A stretch of DNA of 64,000 bases from NCBI RefSeq assembly GCF_019599265.1, contig NZ_JAHZTC010000018.1, positions 1 to 64,000 on the forward strand, written 5' to 3'. This document shows positions 45,076 through 53,499 of this stretch, in pieces. How positions within the stretch are numbered: position 1 is the first letter of the stretch; the number at the start of each line of letters is the position of its first letter. Position numbers and translations under genes: made by a program. A model generated the notes under the pieces. The model saw nothing but the letters and a program-made list of their open reading frames with translations. It did not search any database and was not told where the DNA came from. The DNA comes from Pontibacter sp. HSC-14F20 (lineage in GTDB: Bacteria > Bacteroidota > Bacteroidia > Cytophagales > Hymenobacteraceae).

Positions 45076-45342
45076 GGATTTTGTAAGGTATATCCCATAG
45101 GATCACCTTGCGACCTGACCAAATCGTGCCTAGTACACAATACTGAAAGCTTAAATGCTATTGTGCTATTTTTACCTTCGGGAGATAATTCAAACATGAC
45201 CAAAACGGGAGAATAATCCGGAGCTCTCATTTCATTTGGGATGACAATTCTGTACCTCATTCCTCAAGTTGAAGGCACTAGGCTACAGCATGACCAATCG
45301 TGCACCGGCAACAATAAACAAATAGCTATCAACAATAAATAA
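45076..45342. other. Gene-free stretch
   Basis: About 267 bases between the helicase and the next gene. No clear terminator hairpin, -7 element or RNA gene found. Confidence 0.4.
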
Positions 45343-46200
45343 ATGCTCATCAAGCTTTTCACCCTGTATGTATACCTGCAAACGGCACTGTGTGGCTGCG
45401 GACCAGACAGGCGCAACAGCGATTTTGAGCGGCTGCGGAAAGACTACAAGGTGAGCGTGCAGCGCATCAGCCGACTGGATACCCGTATCAGGGAGAGCTC
45501 CGGGCTGGCCCATGCTACTGACAGCACTTTCTGGACCCATCCTGACAGTGGCTCACCAGCAGAGCTATACCTGTTCAACCTGAAGGGGGAGTTGTTGAAA
45601 ACTGTACCGCTACCTATACCTAACCGCGATTGGGAAGAATTGGCGCAGGACGATAAAGGCAGTCTCTACATCGGTGACTTCGGCAACAATGCCAATGCCC
45701 GCCGCGACTTGCGCGCCTTTAAGTTGCAGCAGGAGGGGATGATCGAGCAGGATACAATTCTATTCAGCTTTGCCGACCAGCAGGATTTTCCACCGCCGGC
45801 GCAGCAGCGAACCTTTGATCTGGAGGCTTTCTTTTACCGTGCTGACAGTCTGCACCTCTTTACCAAAAGCCGGGCCCGCAAAGGCATTACCCGCCGCTAT
45901 ACCTTGCCTGCCACAACTGGTCCCTATACCTTATCGCCGCAGGAAGAATTGCGTGTTAGCTCAGCCATCACAGCTGCCGATAGCGCGCCTAATGGAAAAG
46001 ATTTTGCACTGCTGGGGTATGGGCGGCTATACCTGTTTGAGCCCGAAAACGAGCAGGTGCAGTTTACCGGTAAGCGCTATTGTCTGCCGCTGGGCCGCAC
46101 AGGACAGGCCGAAGCGGTGCTATACCTGTCGCCAACAGAACTGCTCATCAGCAACGAAAACGGGAAGCTATACCTGGTCAGTTTTGAGTTGAAGCCCTAA
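45343..46200 (+). CDS. Putative lipoprotein with beta-propeller-like repeats
   Basis: 285 residues. A short hydrophobic leader ends LCGC, a possible lipobox (Cys19). The rest is beta-rich: SSGLAHATDSTFWTHPDSG, LPIPNRDWEELAQDDKGSLYIGDFGNNANARRDLRAFKL, AEAVLYLSPTELLISNENGKLYLVSFE. DWEELA and GDFGNN occur in a group of secreted Bacteroidota proteins of unknown role with a probable propeller fold. Four CTATACCTG words encode its Leu-Tyr-Leu triplets. Confidence 0.75.
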   Translation: MLIKLFTLYVYLQTALCGCGPDRRNSDFERLRKDYKVSVQRISRLDTRIRESSGLAHATDSTFWTHPDSGSPAELYLFNLKGELLKTVPLPIPNRDWEELAQDDKGSLYIGDFGNNANARRDLRAFKLQQEGMIEQDTILFSFADQQDFPPPAQQRTFDLEAFFYRADSLHLFTKSRARKGITRRYTLPATTGPYTLSPQEELRVSSAITAADSAPNGKDFALLGYGRLYLFEPENEQVQFTGKRYCLPLGRTGQAEAVLYLSPTELLISNENGKLYLVSFELKP

Positions 46201-46317
46201 CGCATATCACCTGCATTAACCTAGCGCCGGCCAGATCAGTTTATAAGTATACCTACACGTGACACGGCAAAAGGATTGTGCACGTATAGCTACCATACCC
46301 TCAAAACAGATAAAACT

Positions 46318-47187
46318 ATGCGACAAACGATATTGGTAACTGGCGCTACAGGTACAGTAGGCCGGGAGATTATAAAACAGCTTGCCATGCAGAATGCCAC
46401 GGTGCGAGCCGGTGTGCACTCCGTTATCAAAGGCGAGAATCTGAAGCGATTGCCCGGTGTTGAGATTGTGGAGATCGACCTTAATGACCCCGATTCACTG
46501 CACGCCGCTTTCACCAACGTAGACCAGCTTGTGCTCGTCACGCCTCTCTCTGAAAACCAATTGGAAATGGCACGCAACCTGGTCGAAGAGGCCAAAAAGC
46601 AGGAGGTAAAGTATATTGTGAGGCTCTCAGCACTGGGAGCGGGGGCCGAGCCAGGTATACAGTTGGGCCGATGGCACCGGGAGATGGAAACGTATGTAGA
46701 AGAAAGTGGAATCCCTCATACCATTCTTCGACCTGCAGGCTTTATGCAAAACCTGGTCACCTACAGTTCTGAATCTATAAAACGTGAAGGCAGATTCTAC
46801 ATGCCGGTAGGAGAGGGCAAGGTCAGTTACATCGACACCCGAGATATTGCATCAGTAGTTGTGGAAGTACTCATGTCTTCTGACGAACATCAGGGAAAAA
46901 TCTACGATCTGACTGGACCGGAAGCACTTTCGCATCAGGAAATAGCGACGCTGCTCAGCGAGGCTACAGGTAAAAAAATTGACTTTATGAATGTACCGGA
47001 AGAAGCGGTTCGGGAAGCCATGCTGGCCCAGCATATACCGGACTCAATAACCGATGCACTTTTAGAATTATATGCTGTTTACAAAGCTGGAAAATCTGCC
47101 AAGGTAACGGAGACAGTGCAGGAACTAACGGGTCGTCCGCCTCACAGCTTTCGGCAGTTTGCTCGTGACTACCAGGAGTGTTTTTAA
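46318..47187 (+). CDS. NmrA/SDR-type NAD(P)-binding protein
   Basis: 289 residues from ATG 46318. Rossmann motif TGATGTVGREI (8-18), KYIVRLSALGA, then HTILRPAGFMQNL and YIDTRDIASVVVEVL, as in NmrA-like and azoreductase-like atypical SDR proteins. The catalytic Tyr-Lys pair is not evident, so it may be a redox sensor or a quinone/NADPH-dependent reductase. Stand-alone with a terminator. Confidence 0.85.
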   Translation: MRQTILVTGATGTVGREIIKQLAMQNATVRAGVHSVIKGENLKRLPGVEIVEIDLNDPDSLHAAFTNVDQLVLVTPLSENQLEMARNLVEEAKKQEVKYIVRLSALGAGAEPGIQLGRWHREMETYVEESGIPHTILRPAGFMQNLVTYSSESIKREGRFYMPVGEGKVSYIDTRDIASVVVEVLMSSDEHQGKIYDLTGPEALSHQEIATLLSEATGKKIDFMNVPEEAVREAMLAQHIPDSITDALLELYAVYKAGKSAKVTETVQELTGRPPHSFRQFARDYQECF

Positions 47188-47215
47188 AGCTTCAGGTATA
47201 GCGGAGCACCAAAAA

Positions 47216-47256
47216 AAGCGGGCCTTCCCTGAATCAGGAAAGGCCCGCTTGCTTTA
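47216..47256. terminator. Terminator between the NmrA-like gene and the low-complexity gene
   Basis: Eleven-bp stem AAGCGGGCCTT (47216-47226) with AAGGCCCGCTT (47240-47250); the loop can pair further. A-run on the left and T-containing right side serve both convergent genes. Confidence 0.85.
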
Positions 47257-47268
47257 AATCAAGTCAGA

Positions 47269-49239
47269 TTAGTCAAGATCACGGTAACGGTCGCTTCTTC
47301 TTGTTTCGAAGTTGCTGTCATCGTCATAGTTGGAGCGTCCGCGCTGCGAAGAATCCTGGTTTCCCATGCCGCTGCGATAATTTTCGCGCGAAGAGGATCC
47401 TTGGTTATCGCTGTAATAAGAGGTGCTGCTGTCCATAGAGCCATAAGGACTCTGGTCACCTCCTCGTCCGCCCTGGCCGTAACCACCTTCGCGGTAGCCG
47501 CTCTGGCCATAGCCACTCATGCCGCCGCTTCTCTCGGAACCACCATAGCCGCCACTACCCATAGAGCCGTAGCCGCCTTGTGATCTGCCCTGCGAACCGT
47601 AATCGCTCTGTGATGAAGAACCGTAGCCACCGCGGTTGCTCATAGAGCCATAATTTCCCTGTGAAGAAGAGCCGTAGCCACCTTGCGAGCCTTGGCGCGA
47701 AGAACCGCCGTAGCTGCTTTGTGAACCATAATTGTCACCATAAGAGCTTCCGCCACGGTTGCGATCCTGAGACGAACGGTACTCGTCGTTGTAAGAGCCA
47801 CCGCGTGAGCCATAGCCGCCCTGCGAACCGTAGCCACCTTGCATAGAGCTCTGGGAGCTGTAACCTCTTTGTGAACCATAATCGTCGCTGTCGTACTCGC
47901 TCATACCTCTGGATGAACCATATCCCATGGAACCGTAACGGTCACGATCGCCGTAGCTGCCTTGTGATCCGCTCTGCGAACCGTAGCTTCCCTGAGAAGA
48001 AGAACCGTAGCCACCGCGGCTGCTCATAGAACCGTAGTCGCCTTGCGAGGATGAGCTGTAGCCGCTGCTGTCGCCGTAGCCGCGCTGCATACCGCTACCG
48101 CTACCCTGCGATGAGCCGTAGTTACCTTGAGATCCACGCTGACCATAATCCCCTTGTCCGTAGCTCTGCTGATAACTGCCCTGGCTACCGTAGCCGCCGT
48201 GCATGTTTGTTCTGGATGAGCCAGAACCTGTCATACTGGAGCCATAGCCTTGCTGGCCGCTGCTGCCGTAGCCACCCTGAGATGAGCCAGAGCCACCAAA
48301 GTTGCCTGGGTTGCTGCTGCGGTAGCTACCGCCTTGCTCGTATCCACCACGACCGCTGTCGTAACTGCCATAGCCACCTTGGTTGGAGCCGCTGCCCTGC
48401 ATGCCGAAAGAGCCCTGCGAACCACCGTAGCTCTGGCCACCGATGTTATCGCCTTCTCTGTCCTGCATGCCGCCCTGCATACCACCTCTCGAAGCACCAT
48501 AGTCCTGGTCCTGGAAGCGGGTGCGGTTACCTTCCATACCACCTTGATTGCCATAGTTATAACCACCTTGTGAACCTCTGTCGGACTGCGAAGAACCTCC
48601 GTAATTGCTTTGTGAGGACGAGCCGTAGCCGCTGCTGTCGCCGTAGCCACGCTGCATGCCACCGCCTTGTTGCGAGGAGCCATAATCACCCTGATAACCA
48701 TAGCCGCTCTGGCCGCCGTAGCCGCCGCTGTTTTGTGAGCCATAACCATAGCCACCCTGCGAGCCATAGCCCCCCTGCTGACTTTCACCATAGCTTTGGC
48801 CACTTTGCTGTGAGCCATAGCCGCCCATACCGCTTTGCTGCTGGTTGCCAGAGTTCTGCTGCGAGCTGCTTTGGCTACCGTAGTTCTGGTCGCTGCTGCC
48901 CATTAAGCTGCTGCTATCAGATCCTTTGTTACTGCTGCCTCTGGAAGAAGTAGAAGAAGATTTTGCTGATTTTGAGTCTGAAGTTTTAGCAGACGTTTTA
49001 GTGCCTGATTTAGCTTTAGTACCTGTCGACTTGCTATCAGAAGAAGTTGATTTGCTGCTGCTCTTTGATGTAGGATTAGAGCTGGAACTAGACGAGCCCA
49101 TGCCGGAGCTTCCTTGGTTCATCGAGTCCATATTAGAGCCACCTTGATTAGAGCCGCTTTGGCTGGAGCTACCCGATGACAGGCCGCTCGACATGCTTCC
49201 AGACTGGCTGGATGACTGATTTTTTTCGTTTTCTTTCAT
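47269..49239 (-). CDS. FUS-like Ser/Gly/Tyr/Gln low-complexity protein with RGG motifs
   Basis: 656 residues, no signal peptide and no membrane span. Residues 1-55 are Ser/Gly/Gln/Asn; 56-105 are Ser/Lys/Thr with evenly spaced Lys; 113 to about 620 are built from degenerate units such as GYGSSSQG, GGYGSQ and SSYG with scattered RGG/RGGY; the last 35 residues are charged (Arg/Asp). Ile, Val, Leu and Trp are almost absent. Two longer blocks repeat (MQRGYGDSSGY twice, YGSMSNRGGYGSSSQ/YGSMSSRGGYGSSSQ). This is the composition of eukaryotic FUS/TAF15 prion-like domains, which form condensates with RNA. The start is supported by an AGGAG site. Divergent from a cold-shock gene. A structural or desiccation-type role is also possible. 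Confidence 0.8.
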   Translation of the reverse strand: MKENEKNQSSSQSGSMSSGLSSGSSSQSGSNQGGSNMDSMNQGSSGMGSSSSSSNPTSKSSSKSTSSDSKSTGTKAKSGTKTSAKTSDSKSAKSSSTSSRGSSNKGSDSSSLMGSSDQNYGSQSSSQQNSGNQQQSGMGGYGSQQSGQSYGESQQGGYGSQGGYGYGSQNSGGYGGQSGYGYQGDYGSSQQGGGMQRGYGDSSGYGSSSQSNYGGSSQSDRGSQGGYNYGNQGGMEGNRTRFQDQDYGASRGGMQGGMQDREGDNIGGQSYGGSQGSFGMQGSGSNQGGYGSYDSGRGGYEQGGSYRSSNPGNFGGSGSSQGGYGSSGQQGYGSSMTGSGSSRTNMHGGYGSQGSYQQSYGQGDYGQRGSQGNYGSSQGSGSGMQRGYGDSSGYSSSSQGDYGSMSSRGGYGSSSQGSYGSQSGSQGSYGDRDRYGSMGYGSSRGMSEYDSDDYGSQRGYSSQSSMQGGYGSQGGYGSRGGSYNDEYRSSQDRNRGGSSYGDNYGSQSSYGGSSRQGSQGGYGSSSQGNYGSMSNRGGYGSSSQSDYGSQGRSQGGYGSMGSGGYGGSERSGGMSGYGQSGYREGGYGQGGRGGDQSPYGSMDSSTSYYSDNQGSSSRENYRSGMGNQDSSQRGRSNYDDDSNFETRRSDRYRDLD

Positions 49240-49248
49240 AGTTCTGAT

Positions 49249-49253
49249 CTCCT
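49249..49253 (-). promoter_or_regulatory. Shine-Dalgarno site AGGAG
   Basis: CTCCT on the plus strand, nine bases before the ATG of the low-complexity gene. Nearly all other starts in the window lack such a site, so this gene may be translated unusually well. No TAnnTTTG element is seen upstream on this strand. Confidence 0.6.
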
Positions 49254-49590
49254 CAGTTTATAGTTATAGATTAATTGGAATAGTAAAGGCTCGCTTAAAA
49301 TCGACATCGCCGCTGCACAGCACAAATTGCCGGAACAGAGGCAAGGCCTTGTTCAAGCCACATCAAAAGATGGTGATTATACCTAATTAGTTAGTGTAAC
49401 TGAACGTTTTAGCTATACGGACCTCACGTAGGAGGGTTATTAGACGGGCAGCAGGTGAAAGTGTAGTTGAAAATGCCGGAACAGCTTGCATCAAGATGCC
49501 TTAAAGGGCTGTGAGATCCGGCCTATGTTTCTGAGTCAGATAGGTTTATTATATTTTTCTGAATTTGGTTATTTATAAGAACTAATTTTT
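49254..49590. other. Intergenic region between divergent low-complexity and csp genes
   Basis: About 340 bases carrying the promoters of both genes. GCCGGAACAG occurs twice in direct orientation about 140 bases apart (near 49331 and 49473), a possible shared operator. One TATACCT near 49379. Confidence 0.45.
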
Positions 49591-49598
49591 TACCTTTG
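49591..49598 (+). promoter_or_regulatory. -7 element TACCTTTG of csp
   Basis: Perfect TAnnTTTG match; the leader would be about 19 bases, too short for a cold-box RNA thermosensor like that of E. coli cspA. Confidence 0.65.
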
Positions 49599-49623
49599 CC
49601 TCTATTATTAACAATTATTTATC

Positions 49624-49815
49624 ATGCAAACAGGTAAAGTAAAATTCTACAACGTATCTAAGGGCTTCGGCTTCATCGTAGCTGACGATACAAACCAAGA
49701 CATCTTCGTTCACCAGACTGGTCTTGTTCACGAAATCCGTGAAAATGACCGTGTTTCTTTCGAAGTGAAAGATGGCAAAAAAGGATTGAATGCAATTAAC
49801 GTAGAGCGTATCTAA
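49624..49815 (+). CDS. Cold-shock domain RNA-binding protein (CspA family)
   Basis: 63 residues. GKVKFYN, RNP1 KGFGFI, RNP2 DIFVHQ and VSFEVKDGKKG are the cold-shock signatures. It binds single-stranded RNA/DNA and melts RNA structure. Divergent from the FUS-like low-complexity gene; own promoter and terminator. Confidence 0.96.
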   Translation: MQTGKVKFYNVSKGFGFIVADDTNQDIFVHQTGLVHEIRENDRVSFEVKDGKKGLNAINVERI

Positions 49816-49860
49816 GTTAACGAACATATAGCCCTTTAGGCAGGGCATTCATCTATTTTG

Positions 49861-49889
49861 ACCCGCTCAGTTTACTGAGCGGGTTTTTT
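49861..49889 (+). terminator. Terminator of csp
   Basis: Nine-bp perfect stem CCCGCTCAG / CTGAGCGGG with loop TTTA and six T; the T-run overlaps the stop codon of the convergent gene. Confidence 0.92.
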
Positions 49890-50988
49890 ATTTACCACCG
49901 TTTTCAGCCTCTTTTTCCCCGTTGCGTTCCTCGCCTTTTTCCAGACCTTCCTGTATTAGTTCATTGGCTTCTTCATGGTCTTCGGCGTCAGCTTTAGGAG
50001 CAGGCTGCTCTTCTTCATGCTTCGGTTCATAATTGAGCGTGATCAGAATAGGAAAGTGATCGGAGCCGAACTTAGACAGCCGTTGCATGTGCACCAGCCT
50101 AAATGAGGGGTCATAGAAAACATGATCCAAGGGGTATCGGAAAAGTGGCACAAAGGCATTATATGTATTATAAAAACCACGACCAACCCGTGGGTCCAGC
50201 ATGCCGCTTATCTGCTTGAACAGCTTCGTGGTGCTCGACCAGGCCACATCGTTCAGGTCTCCGGCTACAATGGAAGGGTGTGGGGATTTCTTTACAGCCT
50301 TTGCAGCAATCAGGAGTTCTGCTTCGCGGGTTTCGGTGTTTTTCATGAGCCGTGGCGGTTGTGGATGCACCGTATACAAGTCAAATAAGAGGCCACTTGG
50401 CATTTCGACAACCGTGAAAAACGAAGGTATGTCGTCCTCTACCATAAACCGGATTTCACTATCCAGGAGCTTGAACTTACTATAGAGCAGCATGCCGTAC
50501 GTATTCTCCAGCGGCTTTTTGATAGCATAAGGGAAGCGCTTGTCCAGTTCCGGTTGCAGATGCTCGTGCCATGCCTGGTTGGGTTCATTGATCAGCACAA
50601 TATCAGGGTCGGTGCGCAGGATGAGCTTCAAAAACTTTTCATACTTCTTGTTGGTCATGCGCACGTTCGAAATCATCAGGCTAACGGCGTTGGCGGGCTC
50701 CTTCATTTCTGTGCGCAGGGCCTCTTTTGGAGCAAGTGGCGTAAAGTAGTACACGTAGCGCATTTCGTTCACAATGGCCAGTACCCAGAGCACGAGCATC
50801 GCAATCTCGCCAGCGCCGCCTGTCATATCGTAAAGTGTGACGTATGCCACCAGTACGCCTGTCAGCAGGATAGCCACATGCAAGCGGGGAAAATCAAGCA
50901 CTCTGATCCACCACAAGGGAGATTTGATGAGGGGTAGGAAAGAAAATAGCGTCAGAACGAATCCAGCTATCTGGAGGGTGAGCTTCAT
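49888..50988 (-). CDS. Endonuclease/exonuclease/phosphatase family protein, membrane-anchored
   Basis: 366 residues. Three N-terminal membrane spans (about 5-85) precede an EEP domain with SNVRM, INEPN (metal-binding Glu), YTVHPQPP, GDLNDVAWS, LDHVFY and the catalytic GSDHFPIL. The tail is acidic (Glu/Lys/Pro-rich). The domain would face the periplasm and could act as nuclease or phosphodiesterase. Confidence 0.88.
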   Translation of the reverse strand: MKLTLQIAGFVLTLFSFLPLIKSPLWWIRVLDFPRLHVAILLTGVLVAYVTLYDMTGGAGEIAMLVLWVLAIVNEMRYVYYFTPLAPKEALRTEMKEPANAVSLMISNVRMTNKKYEKFLKLILRTDPDIVLINEPNQAWHEHLQPELDKRFPYAIKKPLENTYGMLLYSKFKLLDSEIRFMVEDDIPSFFTVVEMPSGLLFDLYTVHPQPPRLMKNTETREAELLIAAKAVKKSPHPSIVAGDLNDVAWSSTTKLFKQISGMLDPRVGRGFYNTYNAFVPLFRYPLDHVFYDPSFRLVHMQRLSKFGSDHFPILITLNYEPKHEEEQPAPKADAEDHEEANELIQEGLEKGEERNGEKEAENGGK

Positions 50989-51119
50989 ATTATTGCAAGC
51001 AAATAGGTATAGAACAGTAAGATATACTGCATACTTTCAACAGTAATTTTTTGTTGTAAGAGCCTGCGGTTTATTGTCAGGGTATAAAGCGTTCGCTATA
51101 AAGTATAGAATGTAGGTGC

Positions 51120-51186
51120 GCACAAGTAACAATAAAAATGGCCGGAGCTAAGGTATAGCTCCGGCCATTTTTATTGTTACTTGTGC
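51120..51186 (-). terminator. Terminator with a 30-bp perfect stem, gldH side
   Basis: Arms 51120-51149 and 51157-51186 are exact reverse complements with a seven-base loop AAGGTAT. GC core GGCCGGAGCT flanked by A5/T5. It lies six bases beyond the gldH stop and is much longer than termination needs. Confidence 0.9.
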
Positions 51187-51192
51187 TCGGTA

Positions 51193-51669
51193 TTAATTTA
51201 CAGCTTCTTCCACACGCACGCCCACTGCCACAATATTCGGAAGCGGATCGCGGCGCATGTACTGCGTCAGCTGCAGGCGGTAAGTACCTACCTGCGGGAA
51301 TGCGACTTCCTTCAGCGCAAGCGACTGCATATCATAAATGTCGCTCGAACCTTTGCCTTCGGGTTTTCCTGTTTTGGCATCCATCAGGTGCAGTTCGTGC
51401 AGCGACGACGATACCTGGCTGCTGTCCGGTGCCGTAAGGCGGTGCTGTAGGTATAGGTTATAGTAGTCGTAAGCCAATGAGTAGCGCACATTAAAGTACA
51501 CATTATACCGCTTGGTAGTATCCTCAATGGCAAACTCAAATACAGGTGCATTGTCTACTGTCCAGTTTTTATCGGGCAGTTCGATGTTCTGCTCATATAC
51601 CCGCAACGGGTCGCAAGCCGACAGTAGAAAGGTGCCCACTACTGCCAGCATCAGCATCATGTTACGCAT
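51193..51669 (-). CDS. gldH: Gliding motility lipoprotein GldH
   Basis: 158 residues from ATG 51669. Lipobox LLSAC with Cys19; the mature part begins DPLRVYEQNIELPDKNWTVDNAPVFEFAIED, typical of GldH. GldH is one of the lipoproteins needed for gliding motility and type IX secretion in Flavobacterium. A frame extending upstream to 51957 only reflects overlap with ricT. Its ATG overlaps the ricT stop by eight bases, so translation is probably coupled. No other gld gene is in the window. Confidence 0.9.
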   Translation of the reverse strand: MRNMMLMLAVVGTFLLSACDPLRVYEQNIELPDKNWTVDNAPVFEFAIEDTTKRYNVYFNVRYSLAYDYYNLYLQHRLTAPDSSQVSSSLHELHLMDAKTGKPEGKGSSDIYDMQSLALKEVAFPQVGTYRLQLTQYMRRDPLPNIVAVGVRVEEAVN

Positions 51670-53263
51670 CAGACGAAGGTGTATTAGGTTGATTTGGTTT
51701 AGGGCCACGGTTTGGTCTGCGCGACTTTTGTCGTCTGGGCTGCTGGCTGCCATCACCTTGCGGTTGCTGAGCACCCGGTTGTCCTTCCGCACGTGCCGGC
51801 CTTGGCTCGCGTGGCTGCTTTTCGTCTCCTCTTGGCGGTCTGTCCTCCCTGTTCTCACGTCCCTCACGATTGCCGCGGTTGCGTGGCGGGCGCTGCTTTT
51901 TAGGTCGCTGGCCTTCGGCAGGTGCTGCTTCAGTTCCGGCTGCTGGCCCTGCCGCATTTACCAGTTGCTGGTCAACAGGTTTTGCCTCGCGTGGACCTCT
52001 GTCACGACCGCGTCCGTCACGCTGGCCTCTGCCTTCGCGTGGACCTCTGTCTTCACGAGGTGCGCGCGGCTCCCGCTGCTCACGGACTTCTGTCTCCTGC
52101 GTGCGATTTCCGGGTGTGCCTTCTGCCTTCTCGCCAGCTGACTTTTTCTTCTTTTTCTTCTTTTTCTTGTTCTTGAACTTGTCGTCGAGTCGCTCAAGGC
52201 TACCCTCTACCTGTGCTACAAATTCGTTCTGCTTCGGTTCGTTTACAGGTTCCTCTACCAGTGTTTCAGGTATAACGCCCTGGCTGTTCATTTTCAGGAT
52301 TTCGTGCACACGCTCTACCGGTACCGGGTACCAGTTGTTGTCACCTCTGTAACCAAACCACATCATCTTTTTGAAGATATCGGTTTTCTGCAGCATGGCA
52401 TCGCCCTGCTTGGTCTGCAACGGACGTGACACGGTAGGTATGTCCTTGAGCGCCTCCATATAAGTTTCTAGTTCGTAGTTGAGGCAGCACTTCAGGCGTC
52501 CGCACTGTCCTGACAGTTTGCTCGGGTTGAGCGACAGGTTCTGATAACGGGCAGCTGTAGTGGACACACTCTTAAAATCGGTGAGCCAGGTAGAGCAGCA
52601 GAGTTCGCGTCCGCAGGAACCTATACCTCCCAGGCGGCCAGCCTCGTGACGCAAGCTGATCTGACGCATTTCGATACGCACCTTAAACTCCTCGGCCAGT
52701 TTCTTGATCAGGTCACGGAAGTCTACACGGTCATCGGCAGAGTAATAAAAGGTTGCTTTGGAGCGGTCAGCCTGAAACTCCACATCTGAGAGTTTCATTT
52801 TGAGGCCGGTCTGCTGGATGATCTCGCGTGAGCGGTACATAGTAGCTGCTTCCTGCTCCTGTACTTCGCGCAGCTTCTCCAGATCGCGCTCGTTGGCGAT
52901 GCGGTAAATGGTGCGGATCTCTTCGTTGTTGTCTACCTTTTTCTTGAGCATCTGCAGGCGCACGAGCTCGCCTTTCAGCGATACGGTGCCGATGTGATGC
53001 CCATTGGGTACGTCTACTACTACCGGATCACCGGTCGTCAACTCAATTCTGTTTATGTTGCGGAAGAAGTCTTTGCGTCCTCCCTTGAATCTTATTTCTA
53101 CGATGTCGAACTCCTCAAACGCGGTTGGTATTTCCATATCGCTGAGCCAGTCGAACACGTTTAAACGATTGCAGCCTCCTGTGCTACAACCGCCGTTGCT
53201 TTTGCAGCCGCCTGGCTTTTCGCCGGTGCTGCATCCGCCACTAGAACATGAACTACATCCCAC
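51662..53263 (-). CDS. ricT: PSP1-domain protein RicT with basic disordered tail
   Basis: 533 residues, GTG start preceded by AGGAG. An N-terminal Cys-rich head (CSSCSSGGC ... GGCSTGGC, within residues 3-31), then the PSP1/RicT domain (about 45-300; GRLGGIGSCGRELCCSTWL, CGRLKCCLNYELE). From about 350 the tail has ten consecutive Lys followed by a long Arg/Pro/Glu/Gly/Gln-rich disordered region. In Bacillus, RicT works with RicA and RicF, carries Fe-S clusters and modulates RNase Y. The added tail is likely RNA-binding (inference). Confidence 0.9.
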   Translation of the reverse strand: MGCSSCSSGGCSTGEKPGGCKSNGGCSTGGCNRLNVFDWLSDMEIPTAFEEFDIVEIRFKGGRKDFFRNINRIELTTGDPVVVDVPNGHHIGTVSLKGELVRLQMLKKKVDNNEEIRTIYRIANERDLEKLREVQEQEAATMYRSREIIQQTGLKMKLSDVEFQADRSKATFYYSADDRVDFRDLIKKLAEEFKVRIEMRQISLRHEAGRLGGIGSCGRELCCSTWLTDFKSVSTTAARYQNLSLNPSKLSGQCGRLKCCLNYELETYMEALKDIPTVSRPLQTKQGDAMLQKTDIFKKMMWFGYRGDNNWYPVPVERVHEILKMNSQGVIPETLVEEPVNEPKQNEFVAQVEGSLERLDDKFKNKKKKKKKKKSAGEKAEGTPGNRTQETEVREQREPRAPREDRGPREGRGQRDGRGRDRGPREAKPVDQQLVNAAGPAAGTEAAPAEGQRPKKQRPPRNRGNREGRENREDRPPRGDEKQPREPRPARAEGQPGAQQPQGDGSQQPRRQKSRRPNRGPKPNQPNTPSSDA

Positions 53264-53272
53264 TGTTTATAT

Positions 53273-53277
53273 CTCCT
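53273..53277 (-). promoter_or_regulatory. Shine-Dalgarno site AGGAG of ricT
   Basis: CTCCT on the plus strand, nine bases before the GTG start; it supports the non-ATG start. Confidence 0.6.
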
Positions 53278-53319
53278 ATATAGCCGTGAAGCTTCTTGTT
53301 TTCTTATTGTCTGAATTAA

Positions 53320-53327
53320 CAAATATA
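53320..53327 (-). promoter_or_regulatory. -7 element TATATTTG (minus strand)
   Basis: CAAATATA on the plus strand, 56 bases upstream of the ricT start. Confidence 0.55.
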
Positions 53328-53487
53328 CTAATTTTTTGAGCTTATGCTCAACTCGAACGCTTTTGTGTGCGCCGTTTGTAACAGTCCGAAGCATAAATTA
53401 GTGCTTTTACGGGAGTTAAAATAGTAGGGGATAATACGATTTCTGAAAATGAATTCTGCCAGGCATGGCTGGGAAGAGATTATCAGC

Positions 53488-53495
53488 TAATTTTA
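53488..53495 (+). promoter_or_regulatory. Possible -7 element TAATTTTA
   Basis: Seven of eight positions match TAnnTTTG; it ends four bases before ATG 53500, so the mRNA may be leaderless. Confidence 0.45.
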
Positions 53496-53499
53496 GAGA

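Noticed and set aside
41122..47187. Defence island around the SF1 helicase
   Set aside because: Neighbours are a lipoprotein, an NmrA-like protein and a membrane protein; no methylase, toxin or CRISPR gene.
48051..48953. 300-codon open frame on the plus strand inside the FUS-like gene, rich in Cys, Ser, His and Arg
   Set aside because: It is the antisense of repeats with biased codons; the repeat composition keeps it open and it matches no family.
47269..49239. Direct DNA repeats suggesting a CRISPR array or satellite
   Set aside because: Repeat units are irregular, in frame and encode SYGQ-type units; there are no constant repeats with unique spacers.
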